A DNA stretch of 11,214 nt from Halieaceae bacterium (GCA_003331685.1 QOPK01000061.1:1-11214); one strand, 5' to 3'; counted from the stretch's first letter, positions 1-7,628 are shown. Numbers and translations: made by a program. Notes: generated by a model not told the origin, from the letters alone.

Positions 1-3000
1 TGTGCCAGCAATCACATGCGTCACGCCGTCGCGAGATTCCACCGTGCCTTTGACTAACAGTAATCGGGCGGTCATCAGGCTTTTTCGATAGCGCTCCTGA
101 ATCGCTGGCCAGACGATCACGTTGATATTGCCTGTCTCATCTTCCAGGGTCAGAAACACCACGCCCGATGCGGTGCCGGGACGTTGTCGACAGGTGACCA
201 GCCCGGCTACTCGTACAAAGCGATGATTACCCAGCGTCTCAAGCTCTGTTTGCCGCTGACATCGGTCAAAGGGGGGCTGTTGGCGCAGCAAGGACAGGGG
301 ATGTGACCTTAGGGTTAGTCCGGTGCTTTGATAATCGGCGATGACGTCTTCGGGAAGTGTGGGCGCATCCGTGACGGCCGCATCGTTCTGAGAGCGCTGC
401 ACTGCACCCTCGTTCAGCAGTAGTGGGCGATGATCTTCCAGAGCCATCGTTTGCCAGTGAGATTGATAACGATTGCCACTGATACCCGAGAGTGCATCGG
501 CGGCGGCGAGCGCTTCCATGTCGCCGCGATCGAGGCAGGCGCGTTGGCGCAGGTCAGCGACGTTGGCAAAGGTGCGCAGACGCTGTGCCGAGTGAATACG
601 CTGGCCTGCTGCCTCACTAAGCCCTTTGATCAGCCTCAATCCCAGTCTGATGGGTGGTTGCTGCTGGTCCGCTGAATACAGGATCTGATGGTCCCAACTG
701 CTGTGATTCACATCGACGGGTAAGACCATGATGTGGTGTCGTCGCGCATCCTGTATCAGTTGTGATGGCGAATAAAAGCCCATTGGCTGACTATTGAGCA
801 GCCCGACATAGAAAGCGGCGGGGTGATGGCATTTGAGCCAGGCAGAGACATAGGCGAGCAGGGCAAAGCTCGCCGAGTGCGATTCCGGAAAGCCATAACC
901 GCCGAATCCTTTGATCTGATTGAACAACCGATCTGCAAAATCTGCGGTGTAGCCCTTATTGATCATGCCTTGCTTGAGCTTGTGCTCGAAGCTGAGGAGT
1001 TTGCTGTTCTTGCCCCAGTTGCTAATGGCGCGCCTCAGAGCGTCGGCTTCCCCTCCAGTGAACCCTGCAGCCACCATGGCCAGACGAATCACCTGTTCCT
1101 GAAAAATCGGTACACCCAGTGTGCGCGACAGGACCGACTCAATGTCCTTGTTGGGGTAGCTGATCGCTTCCAGTCCGGCCTTGCGGCGTAGGTAGGGGTG
1201 CACCATATCGCCCTGAATCGGGCCGGGCCGAACAATAGCGATCTCGATCACCAGATCGTAAAAGCAGGCAGGTTTCAGTCGTGGCAGCATCGACATTTGT
1301 GCGCGCGACTCAATCTGAAATACACCGAGAGAGTCGGCCTTTTGCAGCATTCTGTAGGTGGCGGCATCTTCTTTGGGAATATCCTGTATGCGACGGATAT
1401 CAGGATGATCCCGGCTGATCATGTCGAGGCTTTTGCGAATGGCTGACAGCATGCCGAGGGCGAGAATATCGACCTTCAATAGCCCCAACGCCTCGATATC
1501 TTCCTTATCCCACTGGATAACCGTGCGGTCAGGCATGCTGGCATTTTCAACGGGTACCAGATTCGAAATCGGCCCACGGCTGATGACAAATCCACCCACA
1601 TGCTGGGAGAGATGGCGCGGGAAGCCCAGAATTTCCTGAACCCTCGCCATAAAGTGTTCTGCCAGTTGTCCGGAGCTTGCCAGGCCCTGTTTTTGAAAGC
1701 GGTTGGTCAGTTCTCGCTCCCGATTCCACCACGCCAGAGAGCTCGCCAGTTCATCGATAAAGCTGGCATCAAACCCCATCGCTTTGCCGACATCGCGCAC
1801 CGCACTGCGAGACCGGTAGGTGATCACCGTTGCGGCCAGCGCCGCGCGGCGACGGCTGTATTTTTCATAGATGTACTGAATCACTTCCTCGCGCCGTTCA
1901 TGCTCGAAGTCCACATCAATATCAGGTGGCTCATCCCGCTCCCGCGAGATGAATCGCTCGAACAACAGCGAGACCTGCTCTGGGGAGACTTCGGTGATGT
2001 GCAGGCAGTAGCACACGACGGAGTTGGCAGCAGAACCTCTGCCCTGGCAGAGGATATGGCGTGACTTGGCAAACTGGACAATGTCGTAGACGGTCAAAAA
2101 GTAGTATTCGTATGACAATTCGGTAATCAGGTCGAGTTCCTGATGGATGCGCGTCTGGATGGCCTCCGGCACGCCGTCTGGCCAGCGCAATCTGGCGCCG
2201 GCCGCGACTTCCTGTCGCAGATAACTGTTGGCAGTGTGGTGTGACGGTACGACCTCTTCCGGATACTCATAGCGCAGCTCATCAAGACTGAACTGGCAGC
2301 GGTCAGCGATATGACGCGTCTCGCTGATGAGTGTTTCGGGGTAGAGCGAGTGCAAGGTATCCAGTGTGCGCAGATGCTGCTGGCTATTGATCAGCCGGCG
2401 GTGTCCTAGTTGCTGTACTGAAGTCTGGAGTCTGATCGCCGTCAGCACATCATGTAGCGCCTTGCGTTTGGCGCTGTGCATTTGTACTTCGCCACAGGCC
2501 ACTATCGGTACCTGAAGGTTTTTTGCCATGTGATAGCGGTGTTTGAAGCGGCGCCATTCATCGTTCCCGAGCAACCTGCTGACACCGATCCAAAACCGCC
2601 CTTTGCACCGCCTTGCCAGTTGCTGGAGATGAACGGCCTGATTTTCGGTGTCATCCGGCAACAGGATGAGCAGGCAGCGTTTGAGGTGAAAGATCACGTC
2701 GCGCAGGTGCACACGATATTCCCCTTTTCCGCTGCGGCGGCGCGCGCGACTGATGAGCCCCGAGAGTTCCCCATACGCCTCGCGGCTGGGAACCAGTGCA
2801 ATCAGGCGAATACCTTCGGTCAGGGTGAATTCGCTACCAACAATTAGCTTAAGCCCCAGCTCTTTGGCGGCGACGTGTGCCTTAACAACCCCTGCCAGCG
2901 AGCACTCATCGGTAATGGCGAGTGCATGATAGCCACAGCTGGCTGCGCGGCCGACGAGCTCTTCGGGTGCCGAGGCGCCGCGTAAAAAGCTGTAGTGGGT

Positions 3001-3024
3001 TAGGCAATGAAGTTCGGCGTACAC
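1..3024 (-). CDS. dnaE2: Error-prone DNA polymerase III alpha subunit DnaE2 (3' end cut by window edge)
   Basis: This is the polymerase of the SOS-induced ImuA-ImuB-DnaE2 translesion machine, which copies damaged DNA in the cytoplasm at the cost of mutations. I read the frame open for 1008 codons from GTG at 3024 to the window edge. An N-terminal PHP domain starts with LHCLTHYSFLRGAS (residues 5-18) and contains ITDECSLAGV (37-46). The C-family catalytic core carries the acidic triad: D370 and D372 in PDIDVDF, and D519 in LKVDILAL. Further conserved blocks are RPGPIQGDMVHPY (599-611) and GYGFPESHSAS (709-719). An OB-fold lies near residues 937-973, with LEDETGNINVIVWP at 960-973. Family members are usually a little over 1000 residues, so only the last few dozen are probably missing. 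GTG is chosen because family proteins start at this point (xYAELHCL). No Shine-Dalgarno fits: a LexA box ends 6 nt upstream. The gene normally follows imuB directly, but here a lipocalin gene intervenes. Confidence 0.97.
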   Translation of the reverse strand, partial: MYAELHCLTHYSFLRGASAPEELVGRAASCGYHALAITDECSLAGVVKAHVAAKELGLKLIVGSEFTLTEGIRLIALVPSREAYGELSGLISRARRRSGKGEYRVHLRDVIFHLKRCLLILLPDDTENQAVHLQQLARRCKGRFWIGVSRLLGNDEWRRFKHRYHMAKNLQVPIVACGEVQMHSAKRKALHDVLTAIRLQTSVQQLGHRRLINSQQHLRTLDTLHSLYPETLISETRHIADRCQFSLDELRYEYPEEVVPSHHTANSYLRQEVAAGARLRWPDGVPEAIQTRIHQELDLITELSYEYYFLTVYDIVQFAKSRHILCQGRGSAANSVVCYCLHITEVSPEQVSLLFERFISRERDEPPDIDVDFEHERREEVIQYIYEKYSRRRAALAATVITYRSRSAVRDVGKAMGFDASFIDELASSLAWWNRERELTNRFQKQGLASSGQLAEHFMARVQEILGFPRHLSQHVGGFVISRGPISNLVPVENASMPDRTVIQWDKEDIEALGLLKVDILALGMLSAIRKSLDMISRDHPDIRRIQDIPKEDAATYRMLQKADSLGVFQIESRAQMSMLPRLKPACFYDLVIEIAIVRPGPIQGDMVHPYLRRKAGLEAISYPNKDIESVLSRTLGVPIFQEQVIRLAMVAAGFTGGEADALRRAISNWGKNSKLLSFEHKLKQGMINKGYTADFADRLFNQIKGFGGYGFPESHSASFALLAYVSAWLKCHHPAAFYVGLLNSQPMGFYSPSQLIQDARRHHIMVLPVDVNHSSWDHQILYSADQQQPPIRLGLRLIKGLSEAAGQRIHSAQRLRTFANVADLRQRACLDRGDMEALAAADALSGISGNRYQSHWQTMALEDHRPLLLNEGAVQRSQNDAAVTDAPTLPEDVIADYQSTGLTLRSHPLSLLRQQPPFDRCQRQTELETLGNHRFVRVAGLVTCRQRPGTASGVVFLTLEDETGNINVIVWPAIQERYRKSLMTARLLLVKGTVESRDGVTHVIAGT

Positions 3025-3030
3025 AATAAA

Positions 3031-3050
3031 TACTGTATAAATAAACAGTA
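3031..3050 (-). promoter_or_regulatory. LexA (SOS) box controlling dnaE2
   Basis: The 20-mer TACTGTATAAATAAACAGTA has the form CTGT-N8-ACAG with TA on each side, very close to the proteobacterial LexA consensus TACTGTATATATATACAGTA. It lies 6 nt upstream of the dnaE2 GTG codon and 113 nt upstream of the divergent lipocalin ATG. LexA bound here would cover the AT-rich core promoter of dnaE2 and repress it until DNA damage. Whether it also affects the lipocalin gene cannot be told from the sequence. Confidence 0.93.
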
Positions 3051-3163
3051 TTCTAACGGTGTACGGGCTGCCCTGAAAAGGGTCGCGGTGAAATAGCGTA
3101 GACTGTTTTTCATAGGCGCGGCAGACGGAGCGAGCAAAGGATGAGCAGACACAGGAGTGGAGC

Positions 3164-3721
3164 ATGAAAGTGATTGACCGACGCCGCGGCCAATATGTCC
3201 TGATTGGCATGCTCTCTTTATGGTTGCTGGCTTGTACCGGGGTACCCGACGGGGTTGATCCTGTTACCGGGTTTGATCAAAACCGCTATCTTGGTACCTG
3301 GTACGAAATTGCTCGGCTGGACCACAGTTTTGAGCATGGTCTGAGCGAAGTCAGCGCAACTTATAACGTGAACCCCGACGGTAGCATTGCGGTGTTGAAT
3401 CGTGGATTCGATCAGGAGGAAGGCGAGTGGCGCGAGGCGGAAGGCGTAGCACGCTTTGTGCAATCTCCCGACATCGCGCACCTGAAGGTGTCCTTCTTTG
3501 GTCCCTTCTATGGCAGCTACGTGGTCTTTGAACTGGGTGAGGACTACGACTACGCCTTTGTCTCGGGTTTCAATCGCAGTTATTTATGGTTTCTCGCGCG
3601 AACGCCCCAGGTCAGCGAAGCGTTACGAGCACAGTTTTTACAGCGCATAACCGAGCTGGGTTTCGATCCGGATGAGCTCATCTGGCTGGATAATGACTCT
3701 GAGGATGTAGCAAGCCGATAG
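3164..3721 (+). CDS. blc: Outer-membrane lipocalin (Blc family) lipoprotein
   Basis: This is a bacterial lipocalin of 185 residues; E. coli Blc is of similar size. Such proteins are anchored by lipid in the outer membrane and bind fatty acids or lysophospholipids, with a proposed role in membrane maintenance under stress. The N-terminus has basic residues (RRR at 6-8), a hydrophobic core and the lipobox LLAC, with the lipidated Cys at 24. The lipocalin signature follows: NRYLGTWYEIARLDHSFE, with the hallmark GTWYEIARLD. The later FFGPFYGSYVVFEL and YDYAFVSGFNRSYLWFLART segments match the barrel strands typical of Blc. AGGAG at 3153-3157, 6 nt before ATG 3164, supports the start. The gene diverges from dnaE2 and converges on imuB, ending 91 bp from the imuB stop; I see no clear terminator in that gap. 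Its position splits what is usually an imuB-dnaE2 pair. Confidence 0.95.
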   Translation: MKVIDRRRGQYVLIGMLSLWLLACTGVPDGVDPVTGFDQNRYLGTWYEIARLDHSFEHGLSEVSATYNVNPDGSIAVLNRGFDQEEGEWREAEGVARFVQSPDIAHLKVSFFGPFYGSYVVFELGEDYDYAFVSGFNRSYLWFLARTPQVSEALRAQFLQRITELGFDPDELIWLDNDSEDVASR

Positions 3722-3812
3722 AGCGCTGATCGTCAGTCGGTAATAGAACGTCGTGACGAGGGCCGCTGAAGTCAGCACTTTCGGCTACATGTGGCAGTAA
3801 AGCGTGCCGGCG

Positions 3813-5327
3813 TTAGGCAAAAAGCCCATGTAGATACCAGCGGCGATTGTGCCGGTCCTGATAGATCCAGACGGGTTGTTTCTGGCGTGTCTGGGCGATG
3901 TAGTAATCTCGGCTGACAGGGGTAGTCCACCACTGGTCCTCAATCCGCTCCGGACCATGGAGGACATCGAGCGGTCCATTCCAGTACAGCTGCTCGGTAT
4001 CCTGATGAATAGGCTGTGGTGTTGGTAACAACCAGAATGGTCGCTGCCCTAAAGCGTCGCTATTACGGTCTTCCCGGGTGCTCAGGGTATGCGTTTCCAA
4101 TACGGCATTTTCCGGGAGGTGCTCATAACGGCAATCGAGATAGCCGACGGCTTGTAATCCCAGCCTACTGCGCAGGCGGTCAACCAGCTCATGCCGTGAT
4201 GCTGTCGTGACCCCGGTATGAAATAAATCCTGCGGCGCGATAGAGGCCTCCTGAAGTTGATCCACGACCAGTGAGATCCCTTCGATATTCTCGGGCAGTG
4301 ACCACGTGTCCAGTTGTAAACAAGAAAGCTCGAACCAGAGCTTCGCATTGTGTTGTGCGATGTCGGAAAACACCTTGAAAGCAGTGGCCTTTGGTTGTGA
4401 ATCTCGCGGTGACGCGGGCCTGCCTTTTTGCGTTTTTCGTAATGGAAGCGGTGTTTGTATTAAGTGCTGTGGCCGCAAATAACGCCACTCAATAGCGGCA
4501 GTGCCGAGTTGTGTGTTCACCAGAAATTGACAGAAGTGCGCCAGCAAGCGCTGCATGGCGGGGTGCAGCTCCTTTCGGTTCTGTATGTCAAAGCCGAACC
4601 ACAGCGTGTCCTCAAAGCGCTTAGGTGGCTGATAAGTCACAGCCGGTTCCCGTTGATGACCCTGCACCTGATTCAGCCAGTTCAAAAAGGGTTCACCGCA
4701 CCGTTTGCCGAGCGCGGGGAGCGGGATATCCAGTAACTGTCCGAATCGCTGTATGCCGGAGTGCCCAAGCCGTTTGATGATTTTGGGGAAGTCGGTCTGA
4801 ATCAGCTGTAGCGGCAAGGGTGCCAAGCGCTCTGTGAGGGGTCGCTCGGGGTGACGGGCGCTATCGCCCTCAGCATGACTCAGTAGCCAGGCGGCGTCAC
4901 GGGTTTCAGCGATACCCACACTGACAGTCAGTCCGCGCAGGCTCATTTCCGTATCGATCCGCTCTAGAAGTGGTCCAAGACCCCGGTGCAGGCGCAGACA
5001 GCTACCGATTTCGATTGTCAGGGCATTATCTCGCCAGCGTTCCAGATGTGGTGACAAGCCATAGGCCCAGGTAGTGAGTTGCTCGAGCAGGGTATCTTCT
5101 GATTCCGGGGCACGTTCCAGTAAGCGGTGCTTGGTGTGAGCAAGTAGCGCCTGTGCCGTACTGACTGTGTGTGCCGGCATTACGCCGGCAAGGCTGGCCG
5201 ATTCGTCGCAGACCAGTACGCGTCGCTGGGCGACAACAACCGTTGCTGTATCACTCGCATAGCCATGCTGTTTCAGCAGGGCTTCCAGCGGCAATAAATC
5301 AAAGCGAAGACAGAGCCAAAGCGACAT
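3813..5327 (-). CDS. imuB: ImuB, catalytically inactive Y-family polymerase-like mutasome protein
   Basis: ImuB is a Y-family polymerase relative that does not polymerise. It acts as the hub of the mutasome, linking ImuA, DnaE2 and the beta clamp. The 504-residue protein begins MSLWLCLRF and ends RDYYIAQTRQ...WYLHGLFA, both typical of the family. The site where active Y-family enzymes have the SxDE catalytic pair reads IEIGSCLRLHRG (residues 106-117) and has no acidic pair, so it should be inactive like known ImuB. TVSVGIAETRDAAWLLSHA (134-152) and the helix-hairpin-helix-like LGHSGIQRFGQLLDIPLPALGKR (187-209) match the palm/thumb region. A possible clamp-binding peptide is QDLF at 366-369, in the place where ImuB clamp motifs lie. 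The start is fixed by the family N-terminus; there is no Shine-Dalgarno, and a LexA box ends 10 nt upstream. imuA lies 5.2 kb upstream on the same strand rather than adjacent. Confidence 0.95.
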   Translation of the reverse strand: MSLWLCLRFDLLPLEALLKQHGYASDTATVVVAQRRVLVCDESASLAGVMPAHTVSTAQALLAHTKHRLLERAPESEDTLLEQLTTWAYGLSPHLERWRDNALTIEIGSCLRLHRGLGPLLERIDTEMSLRGLTVSVGIAETRDAAWLLSHAEGDSARHPERPLTERLAPLPLQLIQTDFPKIIKRLGHSGIQRFGQLLDIPLPALGKRCGEPFLNWLNQVQGHQREPAVTYQPPKRFEDTLWFGFDIQNRKELHPAMQRLLAHFCQFLVNTQLGTAAIEWRYLRPQHLIQTPLPLRKTQKGRPASPRDSQPKATAFKVFSDIAQHNAKLWFELSCLQLDTWSLPENIEGISLVVDQLQEASIAPQDLFHTGVTTASRHELVDRLRSRLGLQAVGYLDCRYEHLPENAVLETHTLSTREDRNSDALGQRPFWLLPTPQPIHQDTEQLYWNGPLDVLHGPERIEDQWWTTPVSRDYYIAQTRQKQPVWIYQDRHNRRWYLHGLFA

Positions 5328-5331
5328 TACG

Positions 5332-5363
5332 CCATAATACTGTATTTTTATACAGTATTATGG
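5332..5363. repeat. 32-bp perfect inverted repeat around the imuB LexA box
   Basis: Two 14-nt arms (5332-5345 and 5350-5363) are exact reverse complements around a TTTT centre. The symmetry goes well beyond the 20-bp LexA site: each outer arm end reads ATTATGG outward, so each side carries an ATG. On the plus strand this is ATG 5360, in frame with the DUF885 gene. On the minus strand it is ATG at 5335, which opens a two-codon frame (ATG GCG TAA) overlapping the imuB ATG. Confidence 0.9.
5338..5357 (-). promoter_or_regulatory. LexA (SOS) box controlling imuB
   Basis: The plus strand reads TACTGTATTTTTATACAGTA, a CTGT-N8-ACAG site nearly identical to the LexA consensus. It ends 10 nt upstream of the imuB ATG. 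On the minus strand the centre contains TATAAA, which could serve as the -10 element, so bound LexA would directly block RNA polymerase and the transcript would have almost no leader. The site also lies 146 nt upstream of the divergent DUF885 gene, so two-way control is possible. Confidence 0.94.
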
Positions 5364-5490
5364 GATCTATGAACCCCCGTTTGGGAGTATCCACGAGGCA
5401 GATGAATTCTGTGACAATACGCCGCCCTGACGGCCCTAAAAGCCCATTCATTTCGTTGGTCTCGTTTTGTGAGGCTCACACTCTCTTTAT

Positions 5491-5495
5491 GAGGA
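5491..5495 (+). promoter_or_regulatory. Shine-Dalgarno site deciding the start of the DUF885 gene
   Basis: GAGGA lies 8 nt before ATG 5504, an ideal spacing. The next in-frame ATG (5543) has only an AGGA about 19 nt away, which is too far. This is why 5504 is preferred, although a start at 5543 would give a shorter and more typical lipoprotein signal. Confidence 0.6.
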
Positions 5496-5503
5496 ATGCC
5501 CCC

Positions 5504-7387
5504 ATGTTTCGTTTGTATCAAGGAATATTGCAATCGTTTGTGATGCGGACCGCACCTGCCTGTCGAGCACTCTGGTTGCTCGTCGCGGTGTTGCTGGTGT
5601 CCTGTGGCAAGCCCACAGACGAACCAGAGTCGCCGGTTGTTAACGCACCACCAATATCCGCCGAGCAGCAGCGACTAGAGGCATTTTTTGCGGCTACCTG
5701 GGAGGCTGATCTGGCCCGGTACCCAGCCAGCGCTAGCTACCTCGGCATCAAAGATCAGCAGGATCAGTGGAACGACGTCTCCGAATCCTTCCAGCTCGAG
5801 TCACTTGAGTTGACCCGGCAACGTCTGGCATTTCTCGAAGGTATCGACACCAGCCAACTGTCGCCCGCGCGGCAGCTTTCCTACCGGCTCTATCGGCTCG
5901 ACCTGGAGCGTACGCTGGCTGGCGCAGCATTTCGGCACCATCGCTATGTGATTCATCAGTTCCGAGGCCCGCACACCAGCCCGATCAGTCTGCTAGTCAA
6001 TGTGCACACGATTGATTCGGAACAAGATGCCGAAGACTACATCGCTCGGCTGAACAGCCTGCCCGACTATTTTGATGGTGTGATCGAGCAGATCCAGATC
6101 CGCATGGATAAAGGCTTGTATCTAGTTGATTGGATGATTCCGCAAATTGTAGCGTCCGCCGGTAATGTTCTGGTCGGCGCACCCTTTGATCAGTCGGGTT
6201 CGCCCTCGGTGATCTGGGCCGATTTCAACGACAAGCTGGCCGCGCTCAAGGTGGAGCCTGCCATTGCGGAACAGTTGCGAGAGGCCGCGCGCGAGGCCAT
6301 GCTGACAGCTGTAAAGCCCGCCTACGAGCGCCTGATTACGGCCGTTCAATCTCAACAGGCAGTGGCGCCCCAAGAAGACGGGGTATGGCGATTTCCCGAT
6401 GGCAACGCTTTTTACGCCAACCGGTTGCGGGATTTTACGACCACCAATCTCACTCCCGAAGCGATTCATCAGGCCGGGCTTGCCAATGTAGAGCGGTTAC
6501 ATCGGGAGATGCGTTCTGTCATGGCTGAGCTGGGTGAAGAGGGCGAGCTATCTGCTTTTCTCGACCGGGTCCGCAATGATGAGTCTCTGCGTTACGACAA
6601 CACCGAAGCGGGACGGTTGGCATATCTCGACGCTGCCCGCACTGCGATCGACAGGATGGCGGAGCGGTTGCCCGACTATTTCGGCTTGCTGCCGCAATCG
6701 GACTTGATCGTCAAACGGGTTGAGGCTTATCGCGAACAGTCTGCGGGAAAAGCCTTTTACCAGAGTCCCCCTCCAGATGGCTCTCGTCCGGGCATCTATT
6801 ACGCAAACCTCTACGACATGAACTCCATGCCCACTACTGACCTCGAAGCGCTGGCGTTTCACGAGGGTTTACCGGGACACCACCTGCAGCTATCGATTGC
6901 AGCAGAGCTGGGTGATATTCCGGATTTCCAGCGCCACACCCGTTTTACTGCCTTCAGCGAGGGGTGGGGCTTGTACTCGGAGTATTTAGCGAAGGAAATG
7001 GGCTTTTATCAGGATCCTTATTCCAACTTTGGCCGGCTCGCGATGGAGTTGTGGCGAGCTGCGCGTCTGGTGGTCGATACCGGCCTGCATCACAAGCAAT
7101 GGACCCGGGAACAAGCGGTGGCCTACCTTATAGCCAACACTCCGAATGCCGAGTATGACTGTCAGCGAGCGATCGAGCGCTACATTGCAATGCCTGGACA
7201 GGCAACTGCCTACATGATCGGTAAGTTGCGGATCGTCGAACTGCGCGAGATGGCTGAGGATGCTCTGGGCGAGGCGTTTGATATCCGCGCCTTCCACGAC
7301 ACCGTACTTGGTTCGGGTGCGGTCCCGCTTGATCAGCTTGAGACGCATGTGCAGGCTTTGATTCAGCGGACACTCGTGAGTCGCTGA
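5504..7387 (+). CDS. DUF885-family lipoprotein, predicted zinc metallopeptidase
   Basis: This 627-residue protein belongs to the DUF885 family (PF05960), whose members look like zinc peptidases of the gluzincin type; substrate unknown. A hydrophobic signal (RALWLLVAVLLVSC) ends in lipobox LVSC with Cys34, so it should be a periplasm-facing lipoprotein. Its serine at +(-1) and G at +2 do not suggest inner-membrane retention. The mature N-terminus is followed by a helical body opening with LEAFFAATWEADLARYPASASYLG, the standard DUF885 start. The active-site candidate is HEGLPGHHLQ: H453, E454 and H459/H460, with the distant acidic ligand probably E486 in FSEGWGLYSE. The C-terminal part (TPNAEYDCQRAIERYIAMPGQATAYMIGKL) is also family-typical. 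The frame continues open upstream to 5171 but that overlaps imuB. It is divergent from imuB across the LexA box and is followed 241 bp later by katG. The enzymatic role is inferred from the motif only. Confidence 0.9.
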   Translation: MFRLYQGILQSFVMRTAPACRALWLLVAVLLVSCGKPTDEPESPVVNAPPISAEQQRLEAFFAATWEADLARYPASASYLGIKDQQDQWNDVSESFQLESLELTRQRLAFLEGIDTSQLSPARQLSYRLYRLDLERTLAGAAFRHHRYVIHQFRGPHTSPISLLVNVHTIDSEQDAEDYIARLNSLPDYFDGVIEQIQIRMDKGLYLVDWMIPQIVASAGNVLVGAPFDQSGSPSVIWADFNDKLAALKVEPAIAEQLREAAREAMLTAVKPAYERLITAVQSQQAVAPQEDGVWRFPDGNAFYANRLRDFTTTNLTPEAIHQAGLANVERLHREMRSVMAELGEEGELSAFLDRVRNDESLRYDNTEAGRLAYLDAARTAIDRMAERLPDYFGLLPQSDLIVKRVEAYREQSAGKAFYQSPPPDGSRPGIYYANLYDMNSMPTTDLEALAFHEGLPGHHLQLSIAAELGDIPDFQRHTRFTAFSEGWGLYSEYLAKEMGFYQDPYSNFGRLAMELWRAARLVVDTGLHHKQWTREQAVAYLIANTPNAEYDCQRAIERYIAMPGQATAYMIGKLRIVELREMAEDALGEAFDIRAFHDTVLGSGAVPLDQLETHVQALIQRTLVSR

Positions 7388-7400
7388 GTCTCCGTTCTGC

Positions 7401-7424
7401 CCGGCGGGGCTGAGCACCCGCCGG
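7401..7424 (+). other. GC-rich stem-loop just after the DUF885 gene
   Basis: CCGGCGGG (7401-7408) and CCCGCCGG (7417-7424) form a perfect 8-bp stem with an 8-nt loop, 13 bp after the DUF885 stop codon. The position suits transcription termination or protection of the mRNA 3' end. There is no T-run after it, so it is not a standard intrinsic terminator. Confidence 0.5.
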
Positions 7425-7512
7425 ACTCCTCCCTCAGTCCCACCCAAACCGAGCTGTTTATGACATTGAGGCAGCTGGCTTTGCCATGAGGCGGTTGGTA
7501 TTCGTTGGGCCG

Positions 7513-7545
7513 CGCTTTTGTGTATCGAAAAAAGCGATCTATTTT
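7513..7545 (+). promoter_or_regulatory. Possible katG promoter/operator region
   Basis: In this AT-rich stretch upstream of katG, TTGTGT (7518-7523) and TATTTT (7540-7545) are 16 nt apart and could be -35 and -10 elements. Two symmetric elements overlap them: ATCG-N7-CGAT (7524-7538), which has the spacing of an OxyR half-operator (consensus ATAG-N7-CTAT) but with a changed base in each half, and CGCTTTT...AAAAGCG (7513-7519 and 7530-7536). The second OxyR half-operator is not convincing (ATCT at 7546, no partner). Regulation by OxyR is therefore a guess based on katG being its classic target. Confidence 0.3.
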
Positions 7546-7616
7546 ATCTAAACAATCATCTTTTCAATTTGTGACTGGGGTGAGTAAATGTGGGCTGGGG
7601 TAACTGTTTTTTTAAT

Positions 7617-7620
7617 GAGG
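7617..7620 (+). promoter_or_regulatory. Shine-Dalgarno site deciding the start of katG
   Basis: GAGG lies 8 nt before ATG 7629. The upstream in-frame ATG at 7590 would add 13 residues ([13 protein letters not shown]) ahead of a good signal peptide and would bury this ribosome site inside the gene, so 7629 is preferred. Confidence 0.7.
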
Positions 7621-7628
7621 ACAGCACA

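Noticed and set aside
430..2847. Several plus-strand frames of 70-155 codons across dnaE2
   Set aside because: All are antisense to a continuous, fully conserved dnaE2 reading frame and have no recognisable domains or ribosome sites.
3025..3165. dnaE2 frame stays open upstream of GTG 3024 to an ATG at 3165
   Set aside because: The extension would run through the LexA box and up to the lipocalin start, and DnaE2 proteins begin at the YAELHCL motif. Chance openness is the simpler reading.
3745..3780. Small inverted repeat GCTGA-AG-TCAGC between lipocalin and imuB as a terminator
   Set aside because: The stem has 5 bp with a 2-nt loop and no T-run on either side, too weak to call.
5171..5503. 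Upstream extension of the DUF885 frame, including ATG 5360 at the edge of the LexA palindrome
   Set aside because: It overlaps imuB and the LexA box, shows no protein family features, and would put about 50-110 residues ahead of a clear lipoprotein signal. GAGGA before ATG 5504 fits much better.
7590..7628. Alternative katG start at ATG 7590
   Set aside because: It would place [13 protein letters not shown] before a normal signal peptide and has a poorer ribosome site than the GAGG at 7617-7620.
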